Shown: piece by piece, positions 6,294-13,271 of the stretch
How positions within the stretch are numbered: the first letter of the stretch is position 1
Layout: every line of letters starts with the position of its first letter
DNA from: Ilumatobacteraceae bacterium
GTDB taxonomy: Bacteria; Actinomycetota; Acidimicrobiia; Acidimicrobiales; Ilumatobacteraceae
NCBI GenBank assembly: GCA_007117775.1
Contig: SKFX01000137.1
Span: 1-29,911, forward strand
Direction: 5' to 3'
DNA: 29,911 bases
Position numbers and translations under genes: made by a program
Notes under the pieces: generated by a model
The model's database searches: none
What the model was told of the DNA's origin: nothing
The model's input: the letters and a program-made list of their open reading frames with translations, nothing else

Positions 6294-8933
6294 GTGCCCT
6301 ACGTCTATGGATTCGATCACCGTCACCGCCCGAGCCCGATGGAGAAGAAGGATCTCCTCGGAGGAAAGGGCGCCAACCTCGCTGAGATGACCAGCGTGTT
6401 GAAGCTGCCGGTGCCGCCTGGCTTCACCATCTCGACCGATGCCTGCCGTGAGTACATGCACTCGGGCTGGCCCAAAGGCCTCGATGACGAGATCGCTCGA
6501 CATGTCGGGAAACTCGAGAAGGTCATGGGCCGAAAGCTGGGAGACCCGTCGGACCCGCTCCTGGTGAGCGTGCGTTCGGGAGCCAAGTTCTCCATGCCCG
6601 GGATGATGGACACGGTGTTGAACCTCGGCCTCAACGACAAGAGCGTCAAGGGTCTCGCGGCGTCGACCGCTGATGAGCGCTTCGCCTATGACAGTTACCG
6701 CCGGTTCATCGCGATGTACGGCCGGATCGTGCTCGGGATCGAAGGTGAGCACTTCGACGGGCCCTTTGAGGCGCTCAAGGAACGACTCGGCATCAGATCC
6801 GACGCCGAACTGCCCGTGGATGCCCTCAAGTCACTGTGTGGTGACTATCAGGCGGTGGTCAAAGCCGAGACCTCCAAGGCGTTCCCGCAGGACCCGATGC
6901 GACAGTTGCGCGGTGCGGTCGAGGCGGTGTTCAAGTCCTGGAATGGGGCGCGCGCCATTGCATATCGCGATCGCGAGCACATCTCCCATGACCTCGGTAC
7001 CGCGGTGAACGTGCAGGTCATGGTGTTCGGCAACCGCGATGACAACTCGGGCACCGGTGTCGGGTTCACCCGCAACGCCTCGACCGGCGAGAACCGCCCC
7101 TTCGGTGACTTCTTGGTGAACGCCCAGGGCGAAGACGTCGTGGCAGGTATCCGAAACACCGAAGACCTCGACCATATGAAGCTGCATTTCCCCGATGCGC
7201 ATCGCGAATTGCTCGAGATCTTCGAGCGGCTCGAGCGCCACTACTGCGATATGTGCGATACCGAGTTCACCATCGAGCAGGGCAAGCTGTGGATGCTGCA
7301 GACCCGTATCGGCAAGCGGACCGGAGCGGCGGCCATGCGCATGGCCGTGGAGATGACCAAGGGAACCGGCCGCGGTGACACACGCTGGAAGATCTCGCGC
7401 GAAGAAGCGGTCATGCGGGTATCGGCCGAGCACCTCGATGCAGTCCTGCACCCGCAGTTCAAGGGGTCCGGTGCGGTGCTCGCCACCGGTCTGGGAGCAT
7501 CGCCGGGTGCAGCGGTGGGCCGGGTCTACTTCAGTGCTGATGCCGCGGTGGATGCCGATGATCGCGGTGAGAAGGTCATCTTGGTCCGCAATGAGACCAG
7601 CCCCGAAGACATCCACGGCATGATGGTCGCCCAGGGCATCTTGACGGCCCGCGGCGGTCTCGTCAGCCATGCTGCGGTGGTGGCCCGCGGCTGGGGGACC
7701 CCGGCCATCGTGGGAGCCGAGGCGGTCAAGATCGCCAAGGGTTCGTTCAGCGTCGGCGATGTGGTGGTCAATGAGGGCGATGTCATCTCCATCGACGGCT
7801 CATCGGGCCAGGTGATGCTCGGTGCGATCGAGACCATGGATGCTGAGCCCCCGGCCGAGTTCCACACGATCCTGCAATGGGCCGACAAGATCCGCGCCGG
7901 CCGACTCGCGGTGCGGGCCAATGCCGACACCGGCGAAGACGCGTCGGTGGCGCGTTCGCTCGGGGCTGAGGGGATCGGCCTGTGCCGGACCGAGCATATG
8001 TTCTTGGATCCCGAGCGTCTGCCCGTCGTGCGCCAGATGATCCTGGCGAGCACCGATGACGAGGAGCGCGCTGCGCTCGAGGCGCTGCGCGAGGTCCAGC
8101 AAGCCGACTTCGAGGAGATCCTCGAGGCCATGGACGGCCTGCCGGTCACCGTCCGACTCCTCGACCCGCCCCTGCACGAGTTCCTGCCCTCGGTGGAGGA
8201 ACTGCACATCAAACAGGCCACGACCGGTCTCGATGCCACCGAGACGGCACTCCTCGAGGCGGCCGAGTCCTGGGCCGAACACAACCCGATGATCGGAACT
8301 CGCGGCGTCCGCCTCGGGGTCATCAAACCGGGCCTCTACGCGATGCAGGTGCGCGCGTTGATGGCGGCAGCGGCCAAATTGCGGGCCAAGGGCCGCAAGC
8401 CGATCGTGGAGATCATGATTCCGCTGACGGTGACGCGCGCCGAACTGGCCCTCGCTCGCTCATGGGTGCAGACCGAGGTGGACGCTGCCCTCAAGGGCGT
8501 GAAGAACAAGCCGCAGATCTCCATCGGCACGATGATCGAGACGCCGCGCGCGGCGCTGCGCGGCGATGAGATCGCCCATGAGGCGGACTTCTTCAGCTTC
8601 GGGACCAACGACTTGACCCAGTTGACCTTCGGGTTCAGCCGTGACGATGTCGAATCACGGATGATGCCGGCCTATCTCGAGCAGGGGCTCTTGGAGGACA
8701 ATCCGTTCGACTCCATCGACACCACCGGTGTGGGCGAGTTGGTCCATCTCGGCGCCGAGCGCGGTCGGTCGACCAAGCCGAAATTGAAGCTCGGGGTCTG
8801 CGGTGAGCACGGTGGTGACCCGCGCTCGATCGCCCTGTTCTACGCCGCCGGCCTCGACTACGTGAGCTGTTCGCCGTTCCGGGTACCGATCGCCCGACTG
8901 TCGGCGGCCCAGGCGATCCTCGCGGCGCGCTGA
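6294..8933 (+). CDS. ppdK: Pyruvate, phosphate dikinase
   Basis: An 879-residue enzyme that interconverts pyruvate, ATP and phosphate with PEP, AMP and pyrophosphate. It lets the cell make PEP from pyruvate or run glycolysis in a pyrophosphate-saving way. Domains in order: an N-terminal nucleotide-binding domain (LLGGKGANLAEM, PVPPGFTISTDACREY), a central phosphohistidine domain with catalytic His459 in GGLVSHAAVVARG, and a C-terminal PEP/pyruvate barrel. The barrel shows GLCRTEHMF, IGTRGVRLG, IGTMIETPRAAL, SFGTNDLTQ and GVCGEHGGDP with Cys836. Length and motifs fit PPDK rather than PEP synthase. The GTG start follows a -10-like box. A perfect hairpin follows the gene. Confidence 0.97.
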   Translation: MPYVYGFDHRHRPSPMEKKDLLGGKGANLAEMTSVLKLPVPPGFTISTDACREYMHSGWPKGLDDEIARHVGKLEKVMGRKLGDPSDPLLVSVRSGAKFSMPGMMDTVLNLGLNDKSVKGLAASTADERFAYDSYRRFIAMYGRIVLGIEGEHFDGPFEALKERLGIRSDAELPVDALKSLCGDYQAVVKAETSKAFPQDPMRQLRGAVEAVFKSWNGARAIAYRDREHISHDLGTAVNVQVMVFGNRDDNSGTGVGFTRNASTGENRPFGDFLVNAQGEDVVAGIRNTEDLDHMKLHFPDAHRELLEIFERLERHYCDMCDTEFTIEQGKLWMLQTRIGKRTGAAAMRMAVEMTKGTGRGDTRWKISREEAVMRVSAEHLDAVLHPQFKGSGAVLATGLGASPGAAVGRVYFSADAAVDADDRGEKVILVRNETSPEDIHGMMVAQGILTARGGLVSHAAVVARGWGTPAIVGAEAVKIAKGSFSVGDVVVNEGDVISIDGSSGQVMLGAIETMDAEPPAEFHTILQWADKIRAGRLAVRANADTGEDASVARSLGAEGIGLCRTEHMFLDPERLPVVRQMILASTDDEERAALEALREVQQADFEEILEAMDGLPVTVRLLDPPLHEFLPSVEELHIKQATTGLDATETALLEAAESWAEHNPMIGTRGVRLGVIKPGLYAMQVRALMAAAAKLRAKGRKPIVEIMIPLTVTRAELALARSWVQTEVDAALKGVKNKPQISIGTMIETPRAALRGDEIAHEADFFSFGTNDLTQLTFGFSRDDVESRMMPAYLEQGLLEDNPFDSIDTTGVGELVHLGAERGRSTKPKLKLGVCGEHGGDPRSIALFYAAGLDYVSCSPFRVPIARLSAAQAILAAR

Positions 8934-8965
8934 GCCGGTCGGAACCCGCTGATGCGGCGGGGCTG

Positions 8966-8999
8966 GCCACCTCCGATGATCGAGGCCATCGGAGGTGGC
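8966..8999 (+). terminator. Perfect 13-bp hairpin after ppdK, overlapping a ribosome-binding sequence
   Basis: GCCACCTCCGATG (8966-8978) pairs perfectly with CATCGGAGGTGGC (8987-8999) around an 8-nt loop. It follows the ppdK stop by 32 bp and may end that transcript, although no T-tract follows. Its right arm contains GGAGG (8991-8995), nine bases before an ATG at 9005. The same hairpin could therefore hide a ribosome-binding site in the dnaG leader. Confidence 0.6.
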
Positions 9000-9004
9000 G
9001 AGTC

Positions 9005-9400
9005 ATGACACACTGTGTCGACGAGAACTGTGTCGACGAGAACTGTGTCGACGAGAACTGTGTCGACGAGAACTGTGTCGACGAGAAGTGCGACCACGAG
9101 AGGAGCGCGTTGCGATGGCGATCGCCGAAGATGACATCGAACGGGTCCGCGCGGCCTCTTCGATCGTCGATGTGGTCGGCCAACATGTCCAGTTGCGGCG
9201 CGCCGGGCGAAATTGGGTTGGACTGTGCCCGTTCCATGCCGAGCGCACCCCATCGTTCAATGTGCGTGCTGAGACCGGTCGCTACAAGTGCTTCGGCTGC
9301 GATGCCTCCGGTGATGTGTTCACGTTCATTCAAGAGATCGAGCACACCGATTTCGTGGGAGCGGTCGAACAACTCGCCAATCGTGCCGGCCTGCAGCTGA
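9005..9400 (+). CDS. Possible leader ORF with Cys-Val-Asp-Glu-Asn repeats, overlapping dnaG
   Basis: An ATG at 9005 sits nine bases after GGAGG, the best-looking ribosome-binding sequence in this part of the window. It opens a frame that reads MTH and then (CVDEN) four times plus CVDEK. The frame then runs out of phase into dnaG and stops at 9400. The part inside dnaG has the look of an out-of-frame shadow, so only the first 30 or so residues could be meaningful. It may be a leader peptide whose translation affects dnaG, or an accident of the repeat, since the 15-bp unit leaves all frames open. Speculative. Confidence 0.25.
   Translation: MTHCVDENCVDENCVDENCVDENCVDEKCDHERSALRWRSPKMTSNGSARPLRSSMWSANMSSCGAPGEIGLDCARSMPSAPHRSMCVLRPVATSASAAMPPVMCSRSFKRSSTPISWERSNNSPIVPACS
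9014..9088 (+). repeat. 15-bp tandem repeat, five copies, upstream of dnaG
   Basis: Four exact copies of TGTGTCGACGAGAAC followed by one with a final G (9014, 9029, 9044, 9059, 9074). A degenerate sixth copy may cover 9089-9103. Each unit contains the palindrome GTCGAC. The first copy also forms an odd palindrome, GACACA-C-TGTGTC, with the bases before it. The array sits between the ppdK hairpin and the dnaG ribosome-binding site. Confidence 0.97.
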
Positions 9401-10989
9401 ATTACACCTCGGCCGGCCAGAGCCGCACCCGAGAGAAGCGCAAGCGACTGCAGGCCGCGATGGAGACCGCCGTCGAGTGGTACCACCAGCGTCTCTTGAA
9501 CGATCCGGCCGCCCGACCGGCGCGCGACTATCTGCGCAGCCGCGGCCTGAGCGGCGAGATCGCCCGCCAGTTCCGGATCGGCTGGGCTCCCGATGCCTGG
9601 GATGAACTCGCTCGTCACGCGGGTATCGATTCCGATGAGCTCACCGAGACCGGCCTGGCCTTCGTGAATCGGACCGGCCGACTCCAGGACTCGTTCCGCG
9701 CACGGGTGTTGTTCCCGATCTTCGACGAACAGGGGGCTGCGGTGGCCTTCGGTGGTCGTGTGCTGCCGGGATCACAGGATCCCGCAAAATACAAGAACTC
9801 CCCTGAGACCGCGCTCTACACCAAGTCCAAGACCCTGTACGGTCTCAACTGGTCCAAAGGGCAGATCGTCCATGACGATCAGGTCATCGTCTGTGAGGGC
9901 TACACCGATGTGATCGGTTTTCACCGCGCCGGCCTCGCCCGCTCCGTGGCGACCTGCGGCACCGCCTTCACCGAAGAGCATGTCCGGCTGATCAAGCGGT
10001 ACGCGAGCCGGGTGGTGTTGGCCTTCGACGCTGATGCTGCCGGCCAGGGCGCAGCCGAACGCTTCTATGAATGGGAGCAGAAGTACCAGATCGAGGTCTC
10101 CGTCGCCCGCCTGCCCGATGGGCGTGATCCCGGTGATCTCGCAGGCAGCGACCCCGAGGGCCTCAACGAGGCGGTGAAGAGCGCACTCCCGTTCCTCGCG
10201 TTCCGCCTCGAGCGCGTCATGAGCCAGGGTGTCCCACAGTCACCCGAGCAGCGCGTCCGTCTCGGTGAGCGTGCGCTCTCGGTGATCAATGAGCACCCGA
10301 ACGCCAACGTACGAAAGCTGTATGCCGGCCAGGTCGCCAGTCAACTCGGTCTCCCCGTGGCCGATCTCGTCGATCAGGCGACGCGCGGATCGCGTCGGCC
10401 GCAGTTGAGCGCTTCGCCAGCGACAGCGCGTCGTGATCATCGCGAGAACGCGGAATTCGTGGCGATCGTCCTGTTGGTCCAGGACTGGGACTCCATGGCG
10501 CCATGGCTGATCGAGGCGCTCTTCGCAGACGAGCTCAACCGCCGCGCCTTCGTTGCGCTCGCCGATGCCTCCGGGTCGTTGAATGATGCCCTTGAGCACG
10601 CTGATCCCGAGGCTCGCAGCCTGCTCGAGCGCGCTGCGGTGGTCGATATCGACGCCGATGCCGAAGCCGAGGCGCTCAACCTGATCGCGGCAGCGGTCCG
10701 CAGGCAGCTCGCCATCGATGCCCGCCAGTCCGCACCCGAGGTGATTGCGTTGAGTCGCGAGGCCCGATTGCAGCTCGAGAATCTCCAAGAGGTCGAACAG
10801 GCCACCGATTCGGCCGAGTGGCTCCTCGGATGGCTCTACGATCGGACAGTGGAATCGTCAGGAGCCGGCGTTGTATCGGTCGTGGACAACGACGCGTCAC
10901 CGGTCGCGCCCGGATCTGACCCTGATCATGACTCCATGGCTGCAGAGATCGCTGTGGACGACGAGGCCGGGCGGGACAATGGCGATTGA
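9115..10989 (+). CDS. dnaG: DNA primase
   Basis: A 624-residue primase that makes RNA primers for replication. The N-terminal CHC2 zinc finger has Cys38, His41, Cys59 and Cys62 (LCPFHAE and YKCFGCDASGD). The catalytic TOPRIM domain follows at about residues 260-345 with VCEGYTDVIGFH, ATCGTAFT and VLAFDADAAGQ. The C-terminal third is helical, as expected for the helicase-binding part. The ATG at 9115 is chosen because AGGAG (9101-9105) precedes it by nine bases. The frame is open back to a GTG at 8995, which would add a 40-residue leader of Leu-Cys-Arg-Arg-Glu repeats and is unlikely. The end overlaps the sigma gene by 11 bp. Confidence 0.96.
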   Translation: MAIAEDDIERVRAASSIVDVVGQHVQLRRAGRNWVGLCPFHAERTPSFNVRAETGRYKCFGCDASGDVFTFIQEIEHTDFVGAVEQLANRAGLQLNYTSAGQSRTREKRKRLQAAMETAVEWYHQRLLNDPAARPARDYLRSRGLSGEIARQFRIGWAPDAWDELARHAGIDSDELTETGLAFVNRTGRLQDSFRARVLFPIFDEQGAAVAFGGRVLPGSQDPAKYKNSPETALYTKSKTLYGLNWSKGQIVHDDQVIVCEGYTDVIGFHRAGLARSVATCGTAFTEEHVRLIKRYASRVVLAFDADAAGQGAAERFYEWEQKYQIEVSVARLPDGRDPGDLAGSDPEGLNEAVKSALPFLAFRLERVMSQGVPQSPEQRVRLGERALSVINEHPNANVRKLYAGQVASQLGLPVADLVDQATRGSRRPQLSASPATARRDHRENAEFVAIVLLVQDWDSMAPWLIEALFADELNRRAFVALADASGSLNDALEHADPEARSLLERAAVVDIDADAEAEALNLIAAAVRRQLAIDARQSAPEVIALSREARLQLENLQEVEQATDSAEWLLGWLYDRTVESSGAGVVSVVDNDASPVAPGSDPDHDSMAAEIAVDDEAGRDNGD

Positions 10990-12265
10990 ACGCGATGAGG
11001 CCGGGATGAATCCGGCGCCCGTTCCCGGGGTCGATCAGGCTGAATGGGAGGGACTCATCGAGGTGGGTCGGGCCGCTGGTGTCGTACATGCCGATGATGT
11101 CGCCCATGTCCTGCGCGGTATTGAGTTGACGGGAGAGGTGATCGAGCAGATCCGCGCTGCGTTGGCGGCGATGTCGATCCACATCGACGAGACGGCCACC
11201 GAGGTGGTCGACGACACCCCCGCGGCACTGCCGCGTACGGTCCTGCTCGATGACGAGACCGCTGAGCGTCTGCTGGCTCGCAGCGACCGGCGTGGTCGAC
11301 GCGGCCGTCGCGGGGGTCGTGATGATGCGACGGCGAGCCTGAGTGGTGATCCGGTGCGGATGTATCTGTCCGAGATCGGCAGGGTGGAGCTGTTGACACC
11401 GAGCGATGAGCGAGCCCTGGCACAGCTCATCGAGGAGGGCCGTCATGCAGCAGCACAGCTCGACGCGGCCGCACTCGCAGCCCACCCACCCGACGCCACC
11501 CAGCAGCGGATGCTGTTGCGTTCGGTACAGCGTGGCGAGCGTGCCAAGAATGAACTGACGCAGGCGAATCTGCGCCTCGTGGTCAGTATCGCCAAGCGCT
11601 ACACGGGCCGTGGGATGCAGTTGCTCGACCTCATCCAGGAGGGGAACCTCGGCCTCATGCGCGCCGTCGAGAAGTACGACCACTCCAAGGGGTTCCGGTT
11701 CTCGACCTATGCCACCTGGTGGATCCGCCAGGCGATCACCCGCTCGATCGCCGATCAGAGCCGCACCATCAGGATCCCGGTGCATATGGTCGAACATGTC
11801 AACCGGCTGCGGCGCGTCGGCCGAGACTTCACCCAAGAGCATGGCCGTGAGCCCTCGGTGGAGGAACTGGCGCAGCTCATGCATGCCGATACGAACTGGA
11901 TCAGCGACCTGCAGCGCATTGCCGAGGATCCGCTCTCGCTCGACTCTCCGGTCGGAGAAGAAGACGATGCCAACCTCGGCGACTTCATTGCGGACCCGTC
12001 GGCGGATCGACCCGAGTCCGCTGCGACGCGTGCCATGCTCGTCGAAGCGGTCGAGACGGTGCTGCACGATCTCACCGAACGCGAACAAGAGATCGTGAAG
12101 ATGCGTTTCGGTCTCGACGGCTCTCAGATCCGCACCCTCGAAGAGGTGGGCCAAGAACTCGGTGTGACCCGCGAGCGGATCCGCCAGATTGAGGCCAAGA
12201 CCCTCAACAAGCTCCGCCAACCCCAGCATTCACAGCGGCTGCGCGAATTTCTCGAAGGCGAGTGA
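10979..12265 (+). CDS. sigA: Primary RNA polymerase sigma-70 factor
   Basis: A 428-residue group 1 sigma factor. Residues 20-70 resemble region 1.1, and an Arg/Gly-rich linker (RRGRRGRRGGR) follows. Region 1.2 is DPVRMYLSEIGRVELLTP (124-141). Region 2 spans about 196-262, with NLRLVVSIAKRYTGRG, LLDLIQEGNLGLMRAVEKYD and the -10-reading FSTYATWWIRQAI. Region 3 follows from RIPVHMVE. Region 4 is LTEREQEIVKMRFGL plus the helix-turn-helix TLEEVGQELGVTRERIRQIE that reads -35 elements. The ATG at 10979 lies inside the last codons of dnaG, so expression is probably coupled as in the dnaG-rpoD pair of other bacteria; rpsU is absent. An earlier in-frame start at 10871 would overlap dnaG by more than 100 bp. 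Confidence 0.95.
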   Translation: MAIERDEAGMNPAPVPGVDQAEWEGLIEVGRAAGVVHADDVAHVLRGIELTGEVIEQIRAALAAMSIHIDETATEVVDDTPAALPRTVLLDDETAERLLARSDRRGRRGRRGGRDDATASLSGDPVRMYLSEIGRVELLTPSDERALAQLIEEGRHAAAQLDAAALAAHPPDATQQRMLLRSVQRGERAKNELTQANLRLVVSIAKRYTGRGMQLLDLIQEGNLGLMRAVEKYDHSKGFRFSTYATWWIRQAITRSIADQSRTIRIPVHMVEHVNRLRRVGRDFTQEHGREPSVEELAQLMHADTNWISDLQRIAEDPLSLDSPVGEEDDANLGDFIADPSADRPESAATRAMLVEAVETVLHDLTEREQEIVKMRFGLDGSQIRTLEEVGQELGVTRERIRQIEAKTLNKLRQPQHSQRLREFLEGE

Positions 12266-12361
12266 ACCTCGGTGGCGGCCGTAGGTGCAGCGCCGGCGCG
12301 GCGGTGGCCGATATCGGATGATGCTGTCACGATGAGGCGAGCGATCCCGAGCCCGCGGCGC

Positions 12362-12367
12362 TATCGT
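12362..12367 (+). promoter_or_regulatory. Possible -10 element of the tRNA pair
   Basis: TATCGT ends 12 bases before the 5' end of tRNA-Asn, which would give a leader of about six bases. No convincing -35 was found at a normal spacing. Confidence 0.4.
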
Positions 12368-12379
12368 CTCAGAGGACCT

Positions 12380-12455
12380 TCCGGGGTAGCTCAGTTGGCA
12401 GAGCGGTTGACTGTTAATCAATTGGTCGTGGGTTCGAGCCCCACCCCCGGAGCCA
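12380..12455 (+). tRNA. tRNA-Asn (GTT)
   Basis: The cloverleaf folds fully by eye. Acceptor TCCGGGG (12380-12386) pairs with CCCCGGA (12445-12451). The D arm is GCTC/GAGC. The anticodon stem is GTTGA/TCAAT with loop CTGTTAA, giving anticodon GTT at 12413-12415. The T arm is GTGGG-TTCGAGC-CCCAC. The discriminator is G, and CCA is encoded at 12453-12455. Confidence 0.97.
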
Positions 12456-12480
12456 GCCCGCCCAGGGCCTCATTCCGCCA

Positions 12481-12554
12481 GGGGCGGTAGCTCAGCCGGT
12501 TAGAGCAGCGGGCTCATAACCCGTCGGTGGTGGGTTCGAGCCCCACCCGCCCCA
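12481..12554 (+). tRNA. tRNA-Met (CAT), elongator type
   Basis: Acceptor GGGGCGG (12481-12487) pairs with CCGCCCC (12547-12553), discriminator A. The D arm is GCTC/GAGC. The anticodon stem is GCGGG/CCCGT around CTCATAA, anticodon CAT at 12515-12517. The T arm is GTGGG-TTCGAGC-CCCAC. The paired first base and the TTCGAGC loop rule against the initiator, which has a 1-72 mismatch and TTCAAAT. Three G-C pairs next to the anticodon loop resemble the initiator. CCA is not encoded (ACCG follows). Confidence 0.93.
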
Positions 12555-12635
12555 CCGGCCCCGGGTGATCGAGCCGGCATCGTGAAACAGCGACGCGACG
12601 CCAGCAGGTGCACGAGACCGATGGTGTGGGCGACC

Positions 12636-12641
12636 TAGCAT
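12636..12641 (+). promoter_or_regulatory. -10 element (TAGCAT) of the YggT-like gene
   Basis: TAGCAT ends six bases before the ATG at 12648; no ribosome-binding site lies between. Confidence 0.5.
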
Positions 12642-12647
12642 CGGTGC

Positions 12648-13262
12648 ATGTCCGTTCCCATGTCTGAGACCTACGCTCGTCAGCTCGCCGCCGAAGAGGC
12701 TTCAGCGGTCCCGTTCTTCATTCGCTTCGTGCGTCTGGTGGTTTGGCTCTTCTATGCCGTGGCGCTGATCAAGGTGGTCATCTTGTTGATCGCCTTCACC
12801 CTGCAGTTGTTGAATGCGAGCACCTCGGCAGAGTTCACCAAGTGGGTCTACCGCAGCGCCGATTCCTCGATGGGCCCGTTCCGCGGCATCTTCCCGGCCG
12901 TGGATGTCGGGGAGGGTTCGGTGCTGAATGCCTCGCTGCTGTTCGCCGCTGCGATGTACGTGATCCTTGCGATCCTGCTCGATCTGGTGCTGCGGTACCT
13001 GACGGCACGCCTGGTCGGCCGCCAACGTCGGATCTCGGAACTGCGCAGTGCGGCGAGCGATGCAGCGGCGCGCGAGTACGCCGAGGCGCAGCGTATGGCG
13101 CTGTATGAGGCAGCCCGAGCCGGTGCGACGATGGGCGCTGACCCGACACCGTCTGCAGCCCCGGTGCCGGTGTCGACTCAGCCGGCATCCGCCCCGTCGT
13201 CACCGGGTCCGTCGGTGACGAATACGCCGCCGCCTCCGCCGCCTCCGGGCACTCGGCGGTAG
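12648..13262 (+). CDS. YggT-family-like membrane protein
   Basis: A 204-residue protein with two hydrophobic segments (about 24-54 and 92-115). Between them is a YggT-like stretch, FRGIFPAVDVGEGSVLNAS, that resembles the P-x-R-x-x-x-P and Asp/Ser motif of the YggT family. A charged helix with alternating Ala, Arg and Glu follows, then a Pro/Ser/Ala tail ending in seven prolines. The tail suggests a cytoplasmic disordered end. The family has roles in membrane and division processes in some bacteria, but this copy is diverged and alone, so no function is assigned. Its TAG stop is also the start of the next gene's -10 box. Confidence 0.7.
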   Translation: MSVPMSETYARQLAAEEASAVPFFIRFVRLVVWLFYAVALIKVVILLIAFTLQLLNASTSAEFTKWVYRSADSSMGPFRGIFPAVDVGEGSVLNASLLFAAAMYVILAILLDLVLRYLTARLVGRQRRISELRSAASDAAAREYAEAQRMALYEAARAGATMGADPTPSAAPVPVSTQPASAPSSPGPSVTNTPPPPPPPGTRR

Positions 13263-13265
13263 TGT
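13260..13265 (+). promoter_or_regulatory. -10 element (TAGTGT) of the aminotransferase gene
   Basis: TAGTGT ends six bases before the ATG at 13272. Its first three bases are the stop codon of the upstream gene. Confidence 0.5.
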
Positions 13266-13271
13266 CGCACC

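Noticed and set aside
9014..9088. CRISPR-like array before dnaG
   Set aside because: The 15-bp units are directly adjacent with no spacers, and no cas gene is present.
8995..9114. dnaG starting at the GTG at 8995
   Set aside because: It would add a 40-residue repeat leader absent from primases. The ATG at 9115 has AGGAG at ideal spacing and gives a normal N-terminus before the zinc finger.
10676..12229. A 517-codon minus-strand frame opposite the sigma-factor gene
   Set aside because: Antisense shadow spanning the dnaG-sigma junction, with no recognisable protein features.
12481..12554. tRNA-Met as the initiator tRNA
   Set aside because: The first acceptor pair is matched, the T loop is TTCGAGC, and the D arm is elongator-like. 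Only the anticodon stem resembles the initiator.
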